A stretch of 64,000 nt of DNA from Bacillus pumilus (GCF_900186955.1 NZ_LT906438.1:2728001-2792000), one strand, 5' to 3'; shown: positions 1 to 9,973, counted from the stretch's first letter. Notes: generated by a model not told the origin, from the letters alone. Numbers and translations are program-made.

Positions 1-263
1 TAAGAAATGCCTAAAATCATTTGATTTTGCAAGCTTTGCATTTGAACACGTGCCCTGTCTAACCGCTCTCTTTGCTGGTCATTGGCGACATCTTTTAATT
101 TTTCTAATTCGTTCACCGCATCTTCAAGCATAAGCTGTGCCTTAGAAAATTCGTCCTCATTATAATGCTCTTGGCGTAAGTTCAAATCAAATTGCTCATT
201 TGCAAACTCAAGGGTTTCAGTACTTTTTTGGATAAATTCATCGATTGACTGCCTTGTTGCCAT
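1..263 (-). CDS. ytzC: YtzC-like small protein (DUF2524), 3' end outside the window
   Basis: The minus strand reads from ATG at 263 without a stop to base 1, giving 87 residues, so the C-terminus is cut by the window edge. It begins MATRQSIDEFIQKSTETLEF and is helical, acidic and rich in Gln, Glu and Asn, with no membrane segment. A GGAGGG ribosome site lies eight bases upstream of the ATG. Length and sequence resemble the small YtzC/DUF2524 family next to ytqA in B. subtilis. The function is unknown. The name rests on remembered similarity plus position. Confidence 0.7.
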   Translation of the reverse strand, partial: MATRQSIDEFIQKSTETLEFANEQFDLNLRQEHYNEDEFSKAQLMLEDAVNELEKLKDVANDQQRERLDRARVQMQSLQNQMILGIS

Positions 264-415
264 CTTGCATTCCCTCCATTTCATCATTGCTCCCGCCTAT
301 TTTGCCCACGTAAAGCTTTTTCACTAAAGAAAATGTTGGACAGATTCAATTGTCCTCCTTCATGATTTTTGTTAAACTTTAAGGATGCCTATTATTACGC
401 AAGGAGGTTACTGAC

Positions 416-1381
416 TTGGATCAGCATAACCCTTTTTTATATTCAAACAGCGAAAAACGCTATCACACATGGAACTATCATTTGCGAGAACACTTTGGTC
501 ATAAAGTTTTTAAAGTGGCCTTAGACGGCGGCTTTGACTGCCCAAACCGTGATGGTACTGTAGCCCACGGAGGCTGTACATTTTGCAGTGCCGCAGGATC
601 TGGTGATTTTGCAGGAAACCGTGCGGATGATCTCATCACTCAATTTAACGAAATCAAAGACCGGATGCATACTAAATGGAAAGACGGAAAATATATGGCG
701 TATTTTCAGGCGTATACAAACACACACGCCCCGCTTCCTGTTTTAAAGGAAAAATTTGAAACCGTGATGAATTTGGATGGTGTGGTTGGCTTATCTATTG
801 CGACAAGACCTGACTGCCTGCCAGATGACGTGGTGGAGTATTTAGCTGAATTAAATGAGCGGACTTATCTCTGGGTAGAGCTTGGTCTTCAAACGGTTCA
901 TGAACGGACAGCGATGCTTATTAACCGTGCCCATGATTATGAATGCTACGTAGAAGGTGTAGAAAAACTGCGAAAACACGGCATTCGTGTCTGCTCGCAT
1001 ATCATCAACGGCTTGCCTCTTGAAAATCGGGACATGATGATGGAGACAGCAAAAGCTGTTGCTGATTTAGATGTGCAAGGAATTAAAATTCATTTGCTTC
1101 ACCTTTTAAAAGGAACCCCAATGGTCAAGCAATATGAAAAAGGCAAATTGGAGTTTCTAAGCCAGGAAGAATATGTCCAGCTTGTTTGTGATCAGCTGGA
1201 GATCCTGCCGCCAGAAATGATTATTCATCGTATTACAGGCGATGGCCCGATTGAATTAATGGTTGGTCCAATGTGGAGTGTAAACAAATGGGAAGTATTA
1301 AATGCCATTAATGCTGAGCTTGAAAGACGTAACAGCTACCAAGGCAAACGTTTCGTCAGATTGGAAGAAGCAGCAAAATGA
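416..1381 (+). CDS. ytqA: Radical-SAM protein YtqA (MnmL), tRNA wobble uridine modification
   Basis: This 321-residue radical SAM protein has an early Cys cluster (C-x11-C-x2-C, with GGCTFC near residue 55) fitting an Elp3-like 4Fe-4S/SAM domain. The B. subtilis orthologue YtqA has been assigned (as MnmL) to formation of the 5-aminomethyl group of mnm5s2U in tRNA, upstream of YtqB/MnmM; I cite this from memory. The start is TTG at 416, nine bases after a consensus AAGGAGG at 401-407. The stop overlaps the ytqB start by four bases (ATGA), so the two are translationally coupled, in keeping with consecutive steps on one tRNA base. Confidence 0.9.
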   Translation: MDQHNPFLYSNSEKRYHTWNYHLREHFGHKVFKVALDGGFDCPNRDGTVAHGGCTFCSAAGSGDFAGNRADDLITQFNEIKDRMHTKWKDGKYMAYFQAYTNTHAPLPVLKEKFETVMNLDGVVGLSIATRPDCLPDDVVEYLAELNERTYLWVELGLQTVHERTAMLINRAHDYECYVEGVEKLRKHGIRVCSHIINGLPLENRDMMMETAKAVADLDVQGIKIHLLHLLKGTPMVKQYEKGKLEFLSQEEYVQLVCDQLEILPPEMIIHRITGDGPIELMVGPMWSVNKWEVLNAINAELERRNSYQGKRFVRLEEAAK

Positions 1382-1959
1382 TCTTGAAACGCATGCTCCC
1401 TTTTAGTAAAGAGCTGTTAGAACGGGCTTGTCAAAAAGGCGACATCGTTATTGATGCAACGATGGGAAATGGCCACGATACACTCTATTTAGCTGATCTT
1501 GTCGGTCATGATGGACAAGTTTTTGCATTCGACGTACAAGAAGAAGCCATACAGCAGACGCGTAAAAGACTTGGTGAGGGATATCCATATGTTCATCTCA
1601 TTCACGATGGTCATGAAAAACTGGCTCAACACCTGCCAAGGGATGTTTATGGACATATCTCTGGCGCGGTGTTTAACCTTGGGTACTTGCCCGGAGGCGA
1701 TAAAGCCGTCACCACTCAGGCCCATACAACCATTGAAGCCATTGAGCAGCTCCTCGACTGGCTTAAACCCGGAGGTCTGATCGTCCTTGTGATTTATCAT
1801 GGACACCCCGAAGGGAAAAAAGAAAAAGAAGTGCTTCTCGACTATTGCAGATCACTTCCTCATGAAGAGGTGCAAGTTTTATCATATCAATACATGAATA
1901 TTCAAAACGACCCGCCTTTTGTGGTCGCCATTGAAAAAAAGCTAAAGCTCAAATCCTAA
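1378..1959 (+). CDS. ytqB: SAM-dependent methyltransferase YtqB (MnmM), tRNA uridine methylation
   Basis: This 193-residue class I methyltransferase has the SAM-binding loop DATMGNGHDT near residues 26-35, an acidic FDVQ after the second strand, and FNLGYLPGGDK near residue 100, as in the YtqB family. In B. subtilis this enzyme (MnmM) methylates the 5-aminomethyl side chain at U34 of certain tRNAs, completing mnm5s2U; the assignment is from family knowledge. It starts inside the last codon of ytqA (ATGA overlap) and ends in a terminator shared with convergent ytpB. Confidence 0.9.
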   Translation: MILKRMLPFSKELLERACQKGDIVIDATMGNGHDTLYLADLVGHDGQVFAFDVQEEAIQQTRKRLGEGYPYVHLIHDGHEKLAQHLPRDVYGHISGAVFNLGYLPGGDKAVTTQAHTTIEAIEQLLDWLKPGGLIVLVIYHGHPEGKKEKEVLLDYCRSLPHEEVQVLSYQYMNIQNDPPFVVAIEKKLKLKS

Positions 1960-1976
1960 TGGATTTGAGCTTTTTT
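1944..1976. terminator. Bidirectional terminator between ytqB and ytpB
   Basis: Ten base pairs, GCTCAAATCC (1947-1956) with GGATTTGAGC (1961-1970), enclose the ytqB stop codon in the loop. They are followed by T6 on the plus strand and preceded by A-rich sequence, so the hairpin can end both convergent transcripts. Confidence 0.85.
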
Positions 1977-3054
1977 ATGAGGATTTCATCCAAGGCATTT
2001 TCTGATAGGTCCGGTAGGCTCTTCCGTTGATATAGAAAAAGAACGATGTTTTCCCGCTTGATTTGATCAGCCGTTTTGCCAGCTTATTCATCTCTTTTTG
2101 GGCTGTTACTTTTTCATCGGACAAATAGACTGCCAATAATCCTCTGTTAATTAATTTGTGAAAGTTTTCGTGCGGAATGCCTTTCAGCTGCTCATCCGCT
2201 TTTTCAATAAAATGCTGAAGTCTATCCATCATCTCATGATGAGAAGCATAGTAGGAGCAAAAGTTCAGATCTCCTCCAAGCCGGTCTTCTTCTTGGTCAA
2301 TTAAATAATCAAGTAAAATGTGCAGACCTTGAATATAAGGGAAATAGCTTTCGTATATTTGCTTCGCCTGCTTTTCTGTAAAGTCCGGCTGCAACGCATA
2401 CGCCACAAGACAGAAAATCCCTAACGTTGATCCTGCACAAGCTGAAAATTCATACCATTCCATCTTAGGCAAATCCTTTTCATATTGGCGGAACCACGAT
2501 TCTAGCCGCGGAACCCGCTCATGAGGAACGACGTGTTTATGTACTTGCAAATCACTGTAGTAATCGCACAGCGTGTGTAAATATGGCTGAATGATCGGAT
2601 AATGCTTAAGACGCGACAGCACGTCTTGGCATGTGCGGACAAGCGAGTGTAAATACCCATGATCCTCTTGATCATCACGGAATTGGTAGTAAGGCTTGAG
2701 CTCAGCATGAATATCAAGCGCATCTCTCATCGCTTGATGCAGCATATGAAAATCTTTTGGATCAAGCGACGTACTGCGGTCACACAGGTTATCTAAGTAA
2801 TCACTGATGGTTTGATACGCCACAATGAATTCAATACACGTTTCTTTCGCCTCACCTGCTAGAAGAGATAAAATACCTCCGCCTTCGCAGTGGAAGGTTT
2901 TACTCGATATGCTCGCTAACGCCTGCGTACGCAGTTCTTCATTTTCAATCATTTCTGCATGAGCCCGCCACTTTTTTAGCTCCTGATGAACAAGCGGAAA
3001 AATATCTTTATACACCTTTGTCATCAGTGCAAAAGGACGCTCTGGTACTGACAA
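1975..3054 (-). CDS. ytpB: Tetraprenyl-beta-curcumene synthase-like terpene cyclase YtpB
   Basis: This 359-residue all-helical protein belongs to the YtpB family (DUF2600). In B. subtilis YtpB makes tetraprenyl-beta-curcumene from heptaprenyl diphosphate, a precursor of C35 terpenes associated with spores. Acidic clusters typical of the family are visible (FIVAYQTISDYLDNLCDR, YLIDQEEDRLGGDL), which could bind Mg-diphosphate although no classic DDxxD is present. The start is TTG at 3054 after an AGGGGTGG site. It lies 30 bases downstream of ytpA, so ytpAB is probably one transcript. It sits a few kilobases from carotenoid genes but need not share a pathway with them. Confidence 0.88.
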   Translation of the reverse strand: MSVPERPFALMTKVYKDIFPLVHQELKKWRAHAEMIENEELRTQALASISSKTFHCEGGGILSLLAGEAKETCIEFIVAYQTISDYLDNLCDRSTSLDPKDFHMLHQAMRDALDIHAELKPYYQFRDDQEDHGYLHSLVRTCQDVLSRLKHYPIIQPYLHTLCDYYSDLQVHKHVVPHERVPRLESWFRQYEKDLPKMEWYEFSACAGSTLGIFCLVAYALQPDFTEKQAKQIYESYFPYIQGLHILLDYLIDQEEDRLGGDLNFCSYYASHHEMMDRLQHFIEKADEQLKGIPHENFHKLINRGLLAVYLSDEKVTAQKEMNKLAKRLIKSSGKTSFFFYINGRAYRTYQKMPWMKSS

Positions 3055-3084
3055 ATCAATCCACCCCTAACTTAAAGCTCACCA

Positions 3085-3864
3085 TCAAATATATTGATCT
3101 GTAAAGGCTCTTGCTGCCTTAAACACATCTTCTCTTTCCGGTTCATTAAAAATTTCGTGATACAGCTCTTCCCATTCACGATATGATTTATTGGTTGATT
3201 CAATGCCATTGAACCATTTGATCACCCTCGTTTTATCGACGATCTTATCATCGCCCGCCTGCATTAAAAGGAGCGGAATCGATTTAAAAACATTCGTTGG
3301 CTGCATGGCTGCATCAATATTTTTGATCAGCTCTCGGTACCAGCGGACCGACACCTTTGTTACGTAAAGGGAATCATTTGAGTCTGCCTCAATCACAGCC
3401 TGATTTCGTGTGGCTAGTTCAATCGACAGCCCTGACTCGACTTTAAAGGACGGTGCCAGCACATTTAGACCTTTTGATGCAAAATCCATTAGCTTCTTCG
3501 GTTTAAATTGCAGACCTAAACAAGGTGATGATAAAATAAGGCCATCAATCTTCGTATGGGTATACTGCTTGACCCACTCAATTGAAATGAGTCCGCCCAT
3601 ACTGTGTCCAAGTAAAAAAGTAGGAAGCCTGAATGATTTCGCATGTTCGATCCATTCATCTACTGTATCAATGTATTCTTGAAACGAACGAATGTGGCCG
3701 CGCGCACGTGTCGACGTCCCTTGCCCAGGCAGGTCACCCATGACGACGTGATAGCCGGCATTTCGCCACATTTCGATCAGCCATTTATATCGGCCGTGAT
3801 ATTCACTCGCACCATGTACTATCACAATTGTACCAACTGGTCTTTCAGCATGCCAAGTCCACAA
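3085..3864 (-). CDS. ytpA: Alpha/beta-hydrolase, lysophospholipase YtpA
   Basis: This 259-residue monoacylglycerol lipase/lysophospholipase-type hydrolase has the nucleophile elbow GHSMGG, an oxyanion HG (IVIVHGASEYHGRYKW near the N-terminus) and a late YHEIFNEPE histidine. In B. subtilis YtpA is linked to formation of the phospholipid antibiotic bacilysocin. The open frame extends to a GTG at 3873, but that codon touches GAGG. TTG at 3864 lies five bases after TGAGGTG and gives the length of the B. subtilis protein, so I chose it. It is transcribed with ytpB and divergently from ytoA. Confidence 0.88.
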   Translation of the reverse strand: MWTWHAERPVGTIVIVHGASEYHGRYKWLIEMWRNAGYHVVMGDLPGQGTSTRARGHIRSFQEYIDTVDEWIEHAKSFRLPTFLLGHSMGGLISIEWVKQYTHTKIDGLILSSPCLGLQFKPKKLMDFASKGLNVLAPSFKVESGLSIELATRNQAVIEADSNDSLYVTKVSVRWYRELIKNIDAAMQPTNVFKSIPLLLMQAGDDKIVDKTRVIKWFNGIESTNKSYREWEELYHEIFNEPEREDVFKAARAFTDQYI

Positions 3865-3909
3865 AGTAAACACCTCACAAATGTTGTATTAAGAAAGGAA
3901 GTCGAAAAA

Positions 3910-4425
3910 GTGATTTATCCATATCATCAGTTTACACCTGAGATTCATGAATCGGTCTTTGTCGCAGATAACGCCACCATTACAGGAGATGTCACGATTG
4001 GAGAATATTCGAGCGTGTGGTTCCAAACCGTCATCAGAGGCGATGTCGCTCCTGTGAGAATTGGAAAAAACGTCAATATTCAAGATTTATCCTGTCTGCA
4101 TCAAAGTCCTGGAAAAACACTTCTAATAGAAGATGGTGCTACCATTGGACACCAAGTCACATTACATAGCTCAATCATTCGAAAAAATGCCCTCATTGGT
4201 ATGGGGTCTATCATTCTCGATGGTGCAGAAATTGGCGAAGGTGCCTTTATCGGTGCAGGTAGTCTTGTCCCTCAAGGAAAGATCATTCCAAAAGGATCAC
4301 TCGCTTTCGGCCGTCCAGCCAAGGTCGTCCGGCAGTTAACAGATGAAGATATCCAAGACATGGACAGAATCCGTAGAGAATATGTAGAAAAAGGACAATA
4401 CTATCGTTCCCTTATACCCCGTTAA
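3910..4425 (+). CDS. ytoA: Gamma-carbonic anhydrase-like hexapeptide-repeat protein YtoA
   Basis: This 171-residue left-handed beta-helix protein shows hexapeptide repeats across residues 15-140 (ITGDVTIG, VRIGKNVNIQD, IEDGATIGHQVTLHS, IGMGSIILDGAEIG) and an Arg near RGDVAPVRIG, as in the gamma-carbonic anhydrase/PaaY family. Histidines at LHQSPG, IGHQ and LHSS are candidate metal ligands. Enzyme activity in Bacillus is not established. The frame is open upstream into ytpA on the other strand, but a GTG at 3910 with GAAAGGAAG eight bases before it matches the family start, so the longer reading is rejected. Confidence 0.87.
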   Translation: MIYPYHQFTPEIHESVFVADNATITGDVTIGEYSSVWFQTVIRGDVAPVRIGKNVNIQDLSCLHQSPGKTLLIEDGATIGHQVTLHSSIIRKNALIGMGSIILDGAEIGEGAFIGAGSLVPQGKIIPKGSLAFGRPAKVVRQLTDEDIQDMDRIRREYVEKGQYYRSLIPR

Positions 4426-4529
4426 CATCATACGCGTTATCTTCACTTTATCATGTTTTTTTCAGGATATTAAGCAATAACTATGAACCGCTTGTTATTT
4501 TACCCTTTTCCGCCGCTTTCTATCATAAC

Positions 4530-4566
4530 AAAAAAGGTTTTCAGCTTTGTGCTGAAAACCTTTTTT
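4530..4566. terminator. Terminator between ytoA and asnB
   Basis: GGTTTTCAGC (4536-4545) pairs with GCTGAAAACC (4551-4560). T-runs on both strands flank the stem, so it can serve convergent ytoA and asnB. Confidence 0.85.
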
Positions 4567-4568
4567 CA

Positions 4569-6467
4569 TTAACTAAAGATAACTTCTTTCGGTTGATGAT
4601 TCAACTGCTCTGGATCAATGCTGCGCTCCACATAAATGCTGTGCCAAATCATAAAGATAAGGACGGTCCAAATCTTACGGCTATGATCTGCTTTACCAGC
4701 ACAATGCTCATTTAATAAATCAAGCACATACTCTTTGTTAATGTATTCATCTGTTTGACTGTTTTTGATGATGTCTTTTGCCCAAGCATTCATCTCATTT
4801 TTCAACCAATGACGAATTGGCACAGGGAAACCAAGCTTTTTACGGTTTAACACATGGTCAGGCACAATGCCTTCTGCTGCTTTACGCAATAAATATTTCG
4901 TTGTGCCATCTTTTGTTTTCAGCTCTTCTGGAATTTTAGAAGCCGCTTCAAAAACGACCTTATCAAGGAATGGAACACGAAGCTCAAGAGAATTCGCCAT
5001 CGTCATCTTGTCTGCTTTTAATAAGATGTCTCCGCGCATCCACGTATGGATATCAACATATTGCATTTTGTTAATATCACTGTAGCCTGCGCTTTCCTCG
5101 AAGTATGTCTTCGTTATGTCACGATATGTGATGCTTGGATCATAATGTTTGAGGAGATTTTTCTTCACTGGCTCTTCAAAGATTTTCGCATTACCGATAT
5201 AACGTTCCTCTAATGGCGTACAGCCGCGAACGATAAAGCTCTTCCCTTTCATTCCTTCTGGCATTAAACGAGCCAGACGAAGAAGAAGCTTTTTCAGCAT
5301 AGATGGTACAGATTCAAATGGTTTAAGAGAAAGAGGCTCACGGTAAATATTATATCCACCGAACAGCTCGTCCGCTCCTTCACCTGAAAGAACAACCGTC
5401 ACTTGTTTCTTCGCTTCTTTTGCCACGAAATACAATGGAATCGCTGCCGGATCAGCTAAAGGATCGTCTAAATGCCAGACAATCTTCGGAAGCTCGTTCA
5501 TATATTCCTCTGGAGAAATGACGGCGCTGAAGTTTTGTAAGCCTAGCTTGTCAGCTGTTTCCTTCGCGACATCGACTTCACTAAAGCCATCCTGCTGGAA
5601 GCCAACAGAGAATGTCTTTAGCTCAGGGTGTAATTCCTTTGCGACAGACACGATGAAGGAAGAATCAATACCACCTGATAGGAATGAACCAACAGGTACA
5701 TCACTTCTCATGTGAACTTTCACAGAATCATAGATCGCATCTCGTACTTCTTCAATTAACTTCTGTTCTTGTGTTTGCTCAGGCTTGAATTGAACTTTCC
5801 AGTATGTCTTAAATTCGATCTCCTGTCCTGGGCGTAAAATAAACTTATGACCAGGCTCAACTTTATGCACCTTTTGATCAAGCGTATTTGGCTCAGGAAC
5901 GAATTGGAACGACATGTACTGCTGCAATGAAGTCTCATCAAATAAAATGTTCTCGTTCACAGCCATCAAGCTTTTGCGCTCAGACGCAAAGTACACTTGC
6001 TCATCCATTTGTGTGAAATAAAGCGGTTTGATGCCAAAAGGATCTCTTGCGCCATATAATTGCTGCGCTTCTTTATCCCAAATTAAAAATGCAAACATGC
6101 CGCGAAGCTTAGAAGCCGCTTCTTCTTTATAATGACGGTATGTGGCAAGCAGTACTTCCGTATCAGAATCTGTGCTGAACGTATAGCCCTTTTTCACAAG
6201 CTCTTCCTTCAGCTCCACATAGTTATAAATTTCCCCGTTAAAAATAATCCAGTACTTTTCATCTTCATAAGAAAGCGGCTGCTTTCCGTGTTCAACATCT
6301 ATAATACTTAAACGTCTAAATCCAAATCCTACATGCTCATCATGAAAGTAACCCTCATCATCCGGACCACGGTGAACGATGAGACGATTCATTTGTTTAA
6401 TTAACTCTTCCTGCTCAGTAGTTTCGGACAATGGACGGTGATTAAACACACCAACAAACCCACACAT
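4569..6467 (-). CDS. asnB: Asparagine synthase (glutamine-hydrolysing) AsnB
   Basis: This 632-residue class II asparagine synthetase begins MCGFVGVF, exposing the catalytic Cys of the N-terminal glutaminase domain. The C-terminal ATP-pyrophosphatase domain has the SGGIDSS loop near residue 260. The family converts aspartate, glutamine and ATP to asparagine. In B. subtilis AsnB has also been implicated in amidating meso-diaminopimelate in peptidoglycan. Length equals the B. subtilis protein. It follows metK on the same strand, with a terminator in the 149-bp gap, so it probably has its own promoter. Confidence 0.95.
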   Translation of the reverse strand: MCGFVGVFNHRPLSETTEQEELIKQMNRLIVHRGPDDEGYFHDEHVGFGFRRLSIIDVEHGKQPLSYEDEKYWIIFNGEIYNYVELKEELVKKGYTFSTDSDTEVLLATYRHYKEEAASKLRGMFAFLIWDKEAQQLYGARDPFGIKPLYFTQMDEQVYFASERKSLMAVNENILFDETSLQQYMSFQFVPEPNTLDQKVHKVEPGHKFILRPGQEIEFKTYWKVQFKPEQTQEQKLIEEVRDAIYDSVKVHMRSDVPVGSFLSGGIDSSFIVSVAKELHPELKTFSVGFQQDGFSEVDVAKETADKLGLQNFSAVISPEEYMNELPKIVWHLDDPLADPAAIPLYFVAKEAKKQVTVVLSGEGADELFGGYNIYREPLSLKPFESVPSMLKKLLLRLARLMPEGMKGKSFIVRGCTPLEERYIGNAKIFEEPVKKNLLKHYDPSITYRDITKTYFEESAGYSDINKMQYVDIHTWMRGDILLKADKMTMANSLELRVPFLDKVVFEAASKIPEELKTKDGTTKYLLRKAAEGIVPDHVLNRKKLGFPVPIRHWLKNEMNAWAKDIIKNSQTDEYINKEYVLDLLNEHCAGKADHSRKIWTVLIFMIWHSIYVERSIDPEQLNHQPKEVIFS

Positions 6468-6583
6468 ATTATTGCCTCCACGTTATGTTATTTCTTAAAA
6501 GTAGACCTATAATTAGACAGTTATTTGTCCGATTTTGTTTCACATTTTTTCGCTTATTGTAGAATTTTTTTTTAATCAAAAGG

Positions 6584-6610
6584 AAAACCGCTTAAAATAA
6601 GCGGTTTTAT
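6584..6610 (-). terminator. Terminator of metK
   Basis: AAAACCGCTTA pairs with TAAGCGGTTTT around a three-base loop just past the metK stop. On the minus strand it is followed by a broken T-rich tract. Confidence 0.75.
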
Positions 6611-6616
6611 ATGTTG

Positions 6617-7819
6617 TTATTGTCCTAATGCTTCCTTGCGAAGTGTATCGGCTTTATCCGTTTTTTCCCACGGAAGATCTAAATCATGACGGCCGAAATG
6701 TCCGTATGCAGCTGTTTGTTTGTAGATCGGACGACGCAGGTCAAGCATTTTAATAATGCCAGCTGGACGAAGATCGAAGTTCGCACGAACCACTTCAATT
6801 AATTTTTCTTCAGAAGCTTTCCCTGTTCCGAAAGTATCAATTGAAATCGATACAGGCTGTGCAACACCAATTGCATAAGCAAGTTGTACTTCACAAGAAT
6901 CTGCAAGGCCGGCAGCTACAATGTTTTTCGCTACGTAACGAGCAGCGTATGCCGCTGAACGGTCAACCTTTGTTGCGTCCTTCCCAGAGAAAGCACCGCC
7001 GCCATGACGAGCGTATCCGCCATACGTATCAACGATGATTTTACGTCCAGTTAAACCAGCATCCCCTTGAGGTCCACCGATCACGAATCGGCCAGTTGGG
7101 TTAATAAAGTATTTTGTCTGTTCATCAATCAGTTCACTTGGAACGACAGGGCTGATGACATGCTCTTTTAAGTCGCTTTGAATTTGTTCAAGCGTCACTT
7201 CTGGTGCATGCTGCGTTGAAATAACCACTGTATCAATACGAACAGGTTTATTTTGGTCATCATATTCTACTGTTACTTGTGTTTTTCCATCTGGACGTAG
7301 ATAAGCAAGTGTTTGATCCTTGCGTACTTCAGTTAAACGGAGAGATAATTTATGCGCTAGTGAAATCGGCAGCGGCATCAGTTCTTCGGTTTCGTTGTTG
7401 GCAAAACCAAACATCAATCCTTGGTCACCTGCACCAATCGCATCAAGTTCTTCTTCAGTCATTGTGCCTTCACGTGCTTCAAGCGCTTTGTCTACACCTT
7501 GCGCAATATCAGCAGACTGTTCATCAATAGATGTGAGCACTGCACATGTTTCCGCATCAAAACCATATTTCGCACGCGTGTAGCCAATTTCCTTAATCGT
7601 GTCACGCACCGTCTTTGGAATATCGACATAAGTAGACGTTGTAATTTCTCCGCTTACTAATACGAGACCCGTTGTAACAGAAGTTTCACAGGCAACACGT
7701 GCATTTGGATCTTTCTTTAAAATTTCATCCAAAATGCTGTCTGAAATTTGATCACAGATTTTATCCGGATGTCCTTCCGTCACTGATTCTGAAGTAAATA
7801 AACGACGATTTTGACTCAT
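6617..7819 (-). CDS. metK: S-adenosylmethionine synthetase MetK
   Basis: This 400-residue methionine adenosyltransferase makes SAM from methionine and ATP. Family motifs visible are [12 protein letters not shown] near residue 17, [10 protein letters not shown] in the middle and the glycine-rich GGGAFSGKD loop. It is the only gene of a transcript that begins with an S-box riboswitch (8015-8148) and leader terminator, so high SAM should stop transcription before the coding sequence. Length and synteny match B. subtilis metK. Confidence 0.97.
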   Translation of the reverse strand: MSQNRRLFTSESVTEGHPDKICDQISDSILDEILKKDPNARVACETSVTTGLVLVSGEITTSTYVDIPKTVRDTIKEIGYTRAKYGFDAETCAVLTSIDEQSADIAQGVDKALEAREGTMTEEELDAIGAGDQGLMFGFANNETEELMPLPISLAHKLSLRLTEVRKDQTLAYLRPDGKTQVTVEYDDQNKPVRIDTVVISTQHAPEVTLEQIQSDLKEHVISPVVPSELIDEQTKYFINPTGRFVIGGPQGDAGLTGRKIIVDTYGGYARHGGGAFSGKDATKVDRSAAYAARYVAKNIVAAGLADSCEVQLAYAIGVAQPVSISIDTFGTGKASEEKLIEVVRANFDLRPAGIIKMLDLRRPIYKQTAAYGHFGRHDLDLPWEKTDKADTLRKEALGQ

Positions 7820-7958
7820 AATGGCTATTTCCTCCTGTACAAGACCACATCATCCCAAGATGAGGTCTCCAATATGATACGGAACTCGTTCCCTCTTATA
7901 TTTGAAAACGTTTCTATTAGAGATGTTATTGGCAATTTGTTCATATGATATCCCAAAA

Positions 7959-7996
7959 ATAAAAAAACCATTTCCTTCATTGCGAGGAAAGGGTCT
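7959..7996 (-). terminator. Leader terminator of the metK S-box riboswitch
   Basis: On the minus strand CC-TTTCCT pairs with AGGAAAtGG and is followed by T7, about 20 nt after the aptamer and 140 nt before metK. It is the expected OFF structure at high SAM. Confidence 0.8.
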
Positions 7997-8014
7997 GAGA
8001 TCGCATGCCTTTCA

Positions 8015-8148
8015 CTCTTATCGCTCAAGGTGTTCTTGTACCTTGCATCAGGTTAGCACCTTGGTTTCTCAGCATATTCATGCCTTTTCATAAGAAACCG
8101 GTTGCTGGGCTTCATCGGGCCTGTCCCTCCACCAACTCGGGATAAGAG
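8015..8148 (-). promoter_or_regulatory. SAM-I (S-box) riboswitch upstream of metK
   Basis: Read on the minus strand the element starts CTCTTATCCCGAG and ends GCGATAAGAG, so its ends pair as helix P1. Between them are the conserved GGTGGAGGGA, GCCCGATGAAGCCC, GCAACC and AAGGTGCTAACC blocks of the S-box aptamer. It precedes a terminator and then metK, the classic arrangement for SAM-repressed transcription. Confidence 0.95.
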
Positions 8149-8304
8149 TATCCGTTCAATAAGATATCTTATCTTAAATACTTGCATCATGTCAATGCTT
8201 CATCAGAATTATCTTCCCTTTTTTTCACCACGTTATTAGCATCACCAAAAAGCATATTTTCATAGCAGAAATGAAAAAACACACACAAAAATATTTAAAT
8301 AGTA

Positions 8305-8332
8305 TAGACTATTATTACGAATGTGTTATACT
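8305..8332 (+). promoter_or_regulatory. pckA promoter with CcpN-like operator
   Basis: A SigA-type promoter can be read as TAGACT (8305-8310), 16 bp, TATACT (8327-8332). Bases 8322-8332, TGTGTTATACT, fit the CcpN operator consensus TRTGHYATAYW as I recall it. The palindrome AATAGTATAGACTATT just upstream contains a weaker inverted match. CcpN represses pckA and gapB during glycolytic growth in B. subtilis. Confidence 0.65.
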
Positions 8333-8375
8333 AATCGAAACAAAACAAATTCAACGGTAAAGGAAGGGTTTTTTT

Positions 8376-9962
8376 ATGAACTCAGTGGATTTAAAAGAAG
8401 ATTTGCAGTCATTGCTCTCATTAGAAAATACGCACCAAAATTTATCTGTTCCGAAACTTGTTGAAAAGATTTTGGCACGTGATGAAGGCGTTTTAACATC
8501 AACAGGAGCTGTCCGTGCTACAACGGGTGCCTACACAGGACGTTCGCCTAAAGATAAATTTATCGTGAAAGAAGAAAGCTCTGAACATAAAATTGATTGG
8601 GGTCAAGTCAACCAGCCGATTTCTAAAGAAGCATTTGACCGTTTATATACAAAGGTTGTGTCATACTTAAAAGAACGTGATGAACTATTCGTCTTTGAAG
8701 GATTTGCCGGTGCAGATGAAAGATACCGTATGCCAATTACAGTGGTAAACGAATTTGCATGGCACAATCTCTTTGCAAAGCAGCTATTCATCAGACCTGA
8801 CGGATCAACACCTTCTTCAAACGAAAAACCGTTCACCATCTTATCTGCACCGCATTTTAAAGCAGATCCTGAAACAGATGGCACAAACTCTGAAACGTTT
8901 ATTATCGTTTCTTTTGAAAAACGTACCATTCTGATCGGTGGAACAGAGTATGCAGGAGAGATGAAAAAGTCCATCTTCTCTGTCATGAACTACCTGCTTC
9001 CTGAGCAAGATATTTTATCCATGCACTGCTCAGCAAACGTCGGTCAAGAAGGCGATGTCGCACTATTTTTCGGCCTTTCAGGTACTGGGAAAACGACGCT
9101 TTCTGCAAGCGCAAGCCGCAAGCTGATCGGTGACGATGAACACGGCTGGTCTGGCTCAGGAGTCTTCAATATTGAGGGCGGATGCTATGCGAAATGTGTG
9201 AACTTAAGCGAAGAAAAAGAACCGCAAATCTACAAAGCCATCAGCTTCGGATCAGTTCTTGAAAATGTTGTGCTTGATGAAGAAACACGTGAAGCGGATT
9301 ATGATGACACGTTCTTTACTGAAAACACACGCGCTGCTTACCCAATCGAAATGATTGATAACATCGTGACGCCAAGTATCGCAGGACACCCATCTGCCAT
9401 TGTCTTCTTAACAGCTGATGCATTTGGCGTTTTACCTCCAATCAGCCGTTTAACAAAAGAACAGGCGATGTACCATTTCTTGAGCGGTTACACAAGTAAA
9501 TTAGCAGGAACTGAGCGCGGTGTCACATCACCAGAAACGACATTCTCTACTTGCTTCGGTTCACCATTCTTGCCGCTTCCAGCTCACGTCTATGCTGAAA
9601 TGCTTGGCAAGAAAATTGATGAGCACGGCGCAAAAGTATTCCTTGTGAATACAGGTTGGACTGGCGGAGGCTATGGTACAGGCAAACGTATGAACCTAGC
9701 GCATACAAGAGCAATGGTGCAAGCAGCGATCGAAGGCGACCTCGACAACGCCGAAATGATCACTGATGACATCTTTGGATTACACATCCCGCTTCATATT
9801 CCTGGCGTTCCAGATGAAGTGCTTCAACCTTCTAAAACATGGGATGACCAAGAGGCTTATCAAGAAAAAGCACACTTCCTTGCCAATGAATTTAAAAAGA
9901 ACTTCCAAAAATTCAGCCACGCAGCAAGTGACATTGAAGCCAAAGGCGGACCACTCGTATAA
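8376..9962 (+). CDS. pckA: ATP-dependent phosphoenolpyruvate carboxykinase PckA
   Basis: This 528-residue enzyme converts oxaloacetate and ATP to PEP, the first gluconeogenic step. The kinase loop GLSGTGKT spans residues 233-240, followed by the metal-binding LIGDDEHGW block; RSPKDKF near residue 56 is also conserved. The start is ATG at 8376 behind AAAGGAAGG. The upstream region has a promoter overlapped by a CcpN-like box, which would limit expression to gluconeogenic conditions. It stands alone between divergent metK and a strong terminator. Confidence 0.97.
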   Translation: MNSVDLKEDLQSLLSLENTHQNLSVPKLVEKILARDEGVLTSTGAVRATTGAYTGRSPKDKFIVKEESSEHKIDWGQVNQPISKEAFDRLYTKVVSYLKERDELFVFEGFAGADERYRMPITVVNEFAWHNLFAKQLFIRPDGSTPSSNEKPFTILSAPHFKADPETDGTNSETFIIVSFEKRTILIGGTEYAGEMKKSIFSVMNYLLPEQDILSMHCSANVGQEGDVALFFGLSGTGKTTLSASASRKLIGDDEHGWSGSGVFNIEGGCYAKCVNLSEEKEPQIYKAISFGSVLENVVLDEETREADYDDTFFTENTRAAYPIEMIDNIVTPSIAGHPSAIVFLTADAFGVLPPISRLTKEQAMYHFLSGYTSKLAGTERGVTSPETTFSTCFGSPFLPLPAHVYAEMLGKKIDEHGAKVFLVNTGWTGGGYGTGKRMNLAHTRAMVQAAIEGDLDNAEMITDDIFGLHIPLHIPGVPDEVLQPSKTWDDQEAYQEKAHFLANEFKKNFQKFSHAASDIEAKGGPLV

Positions 9963-9973
9963 TCAAATGACAA

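Noticed and set aside
3643..3909. 89-residue N-terminal extension of ytoA
   Set aside because: It runs antisense through the start of ytpA, has no ribosome site, and GTG 3910 with a strong site gives the family start.
7825..8093. Frames overlapping the metK leader
   Set aside because: They lie within the S-box riboswitch and its terminator.
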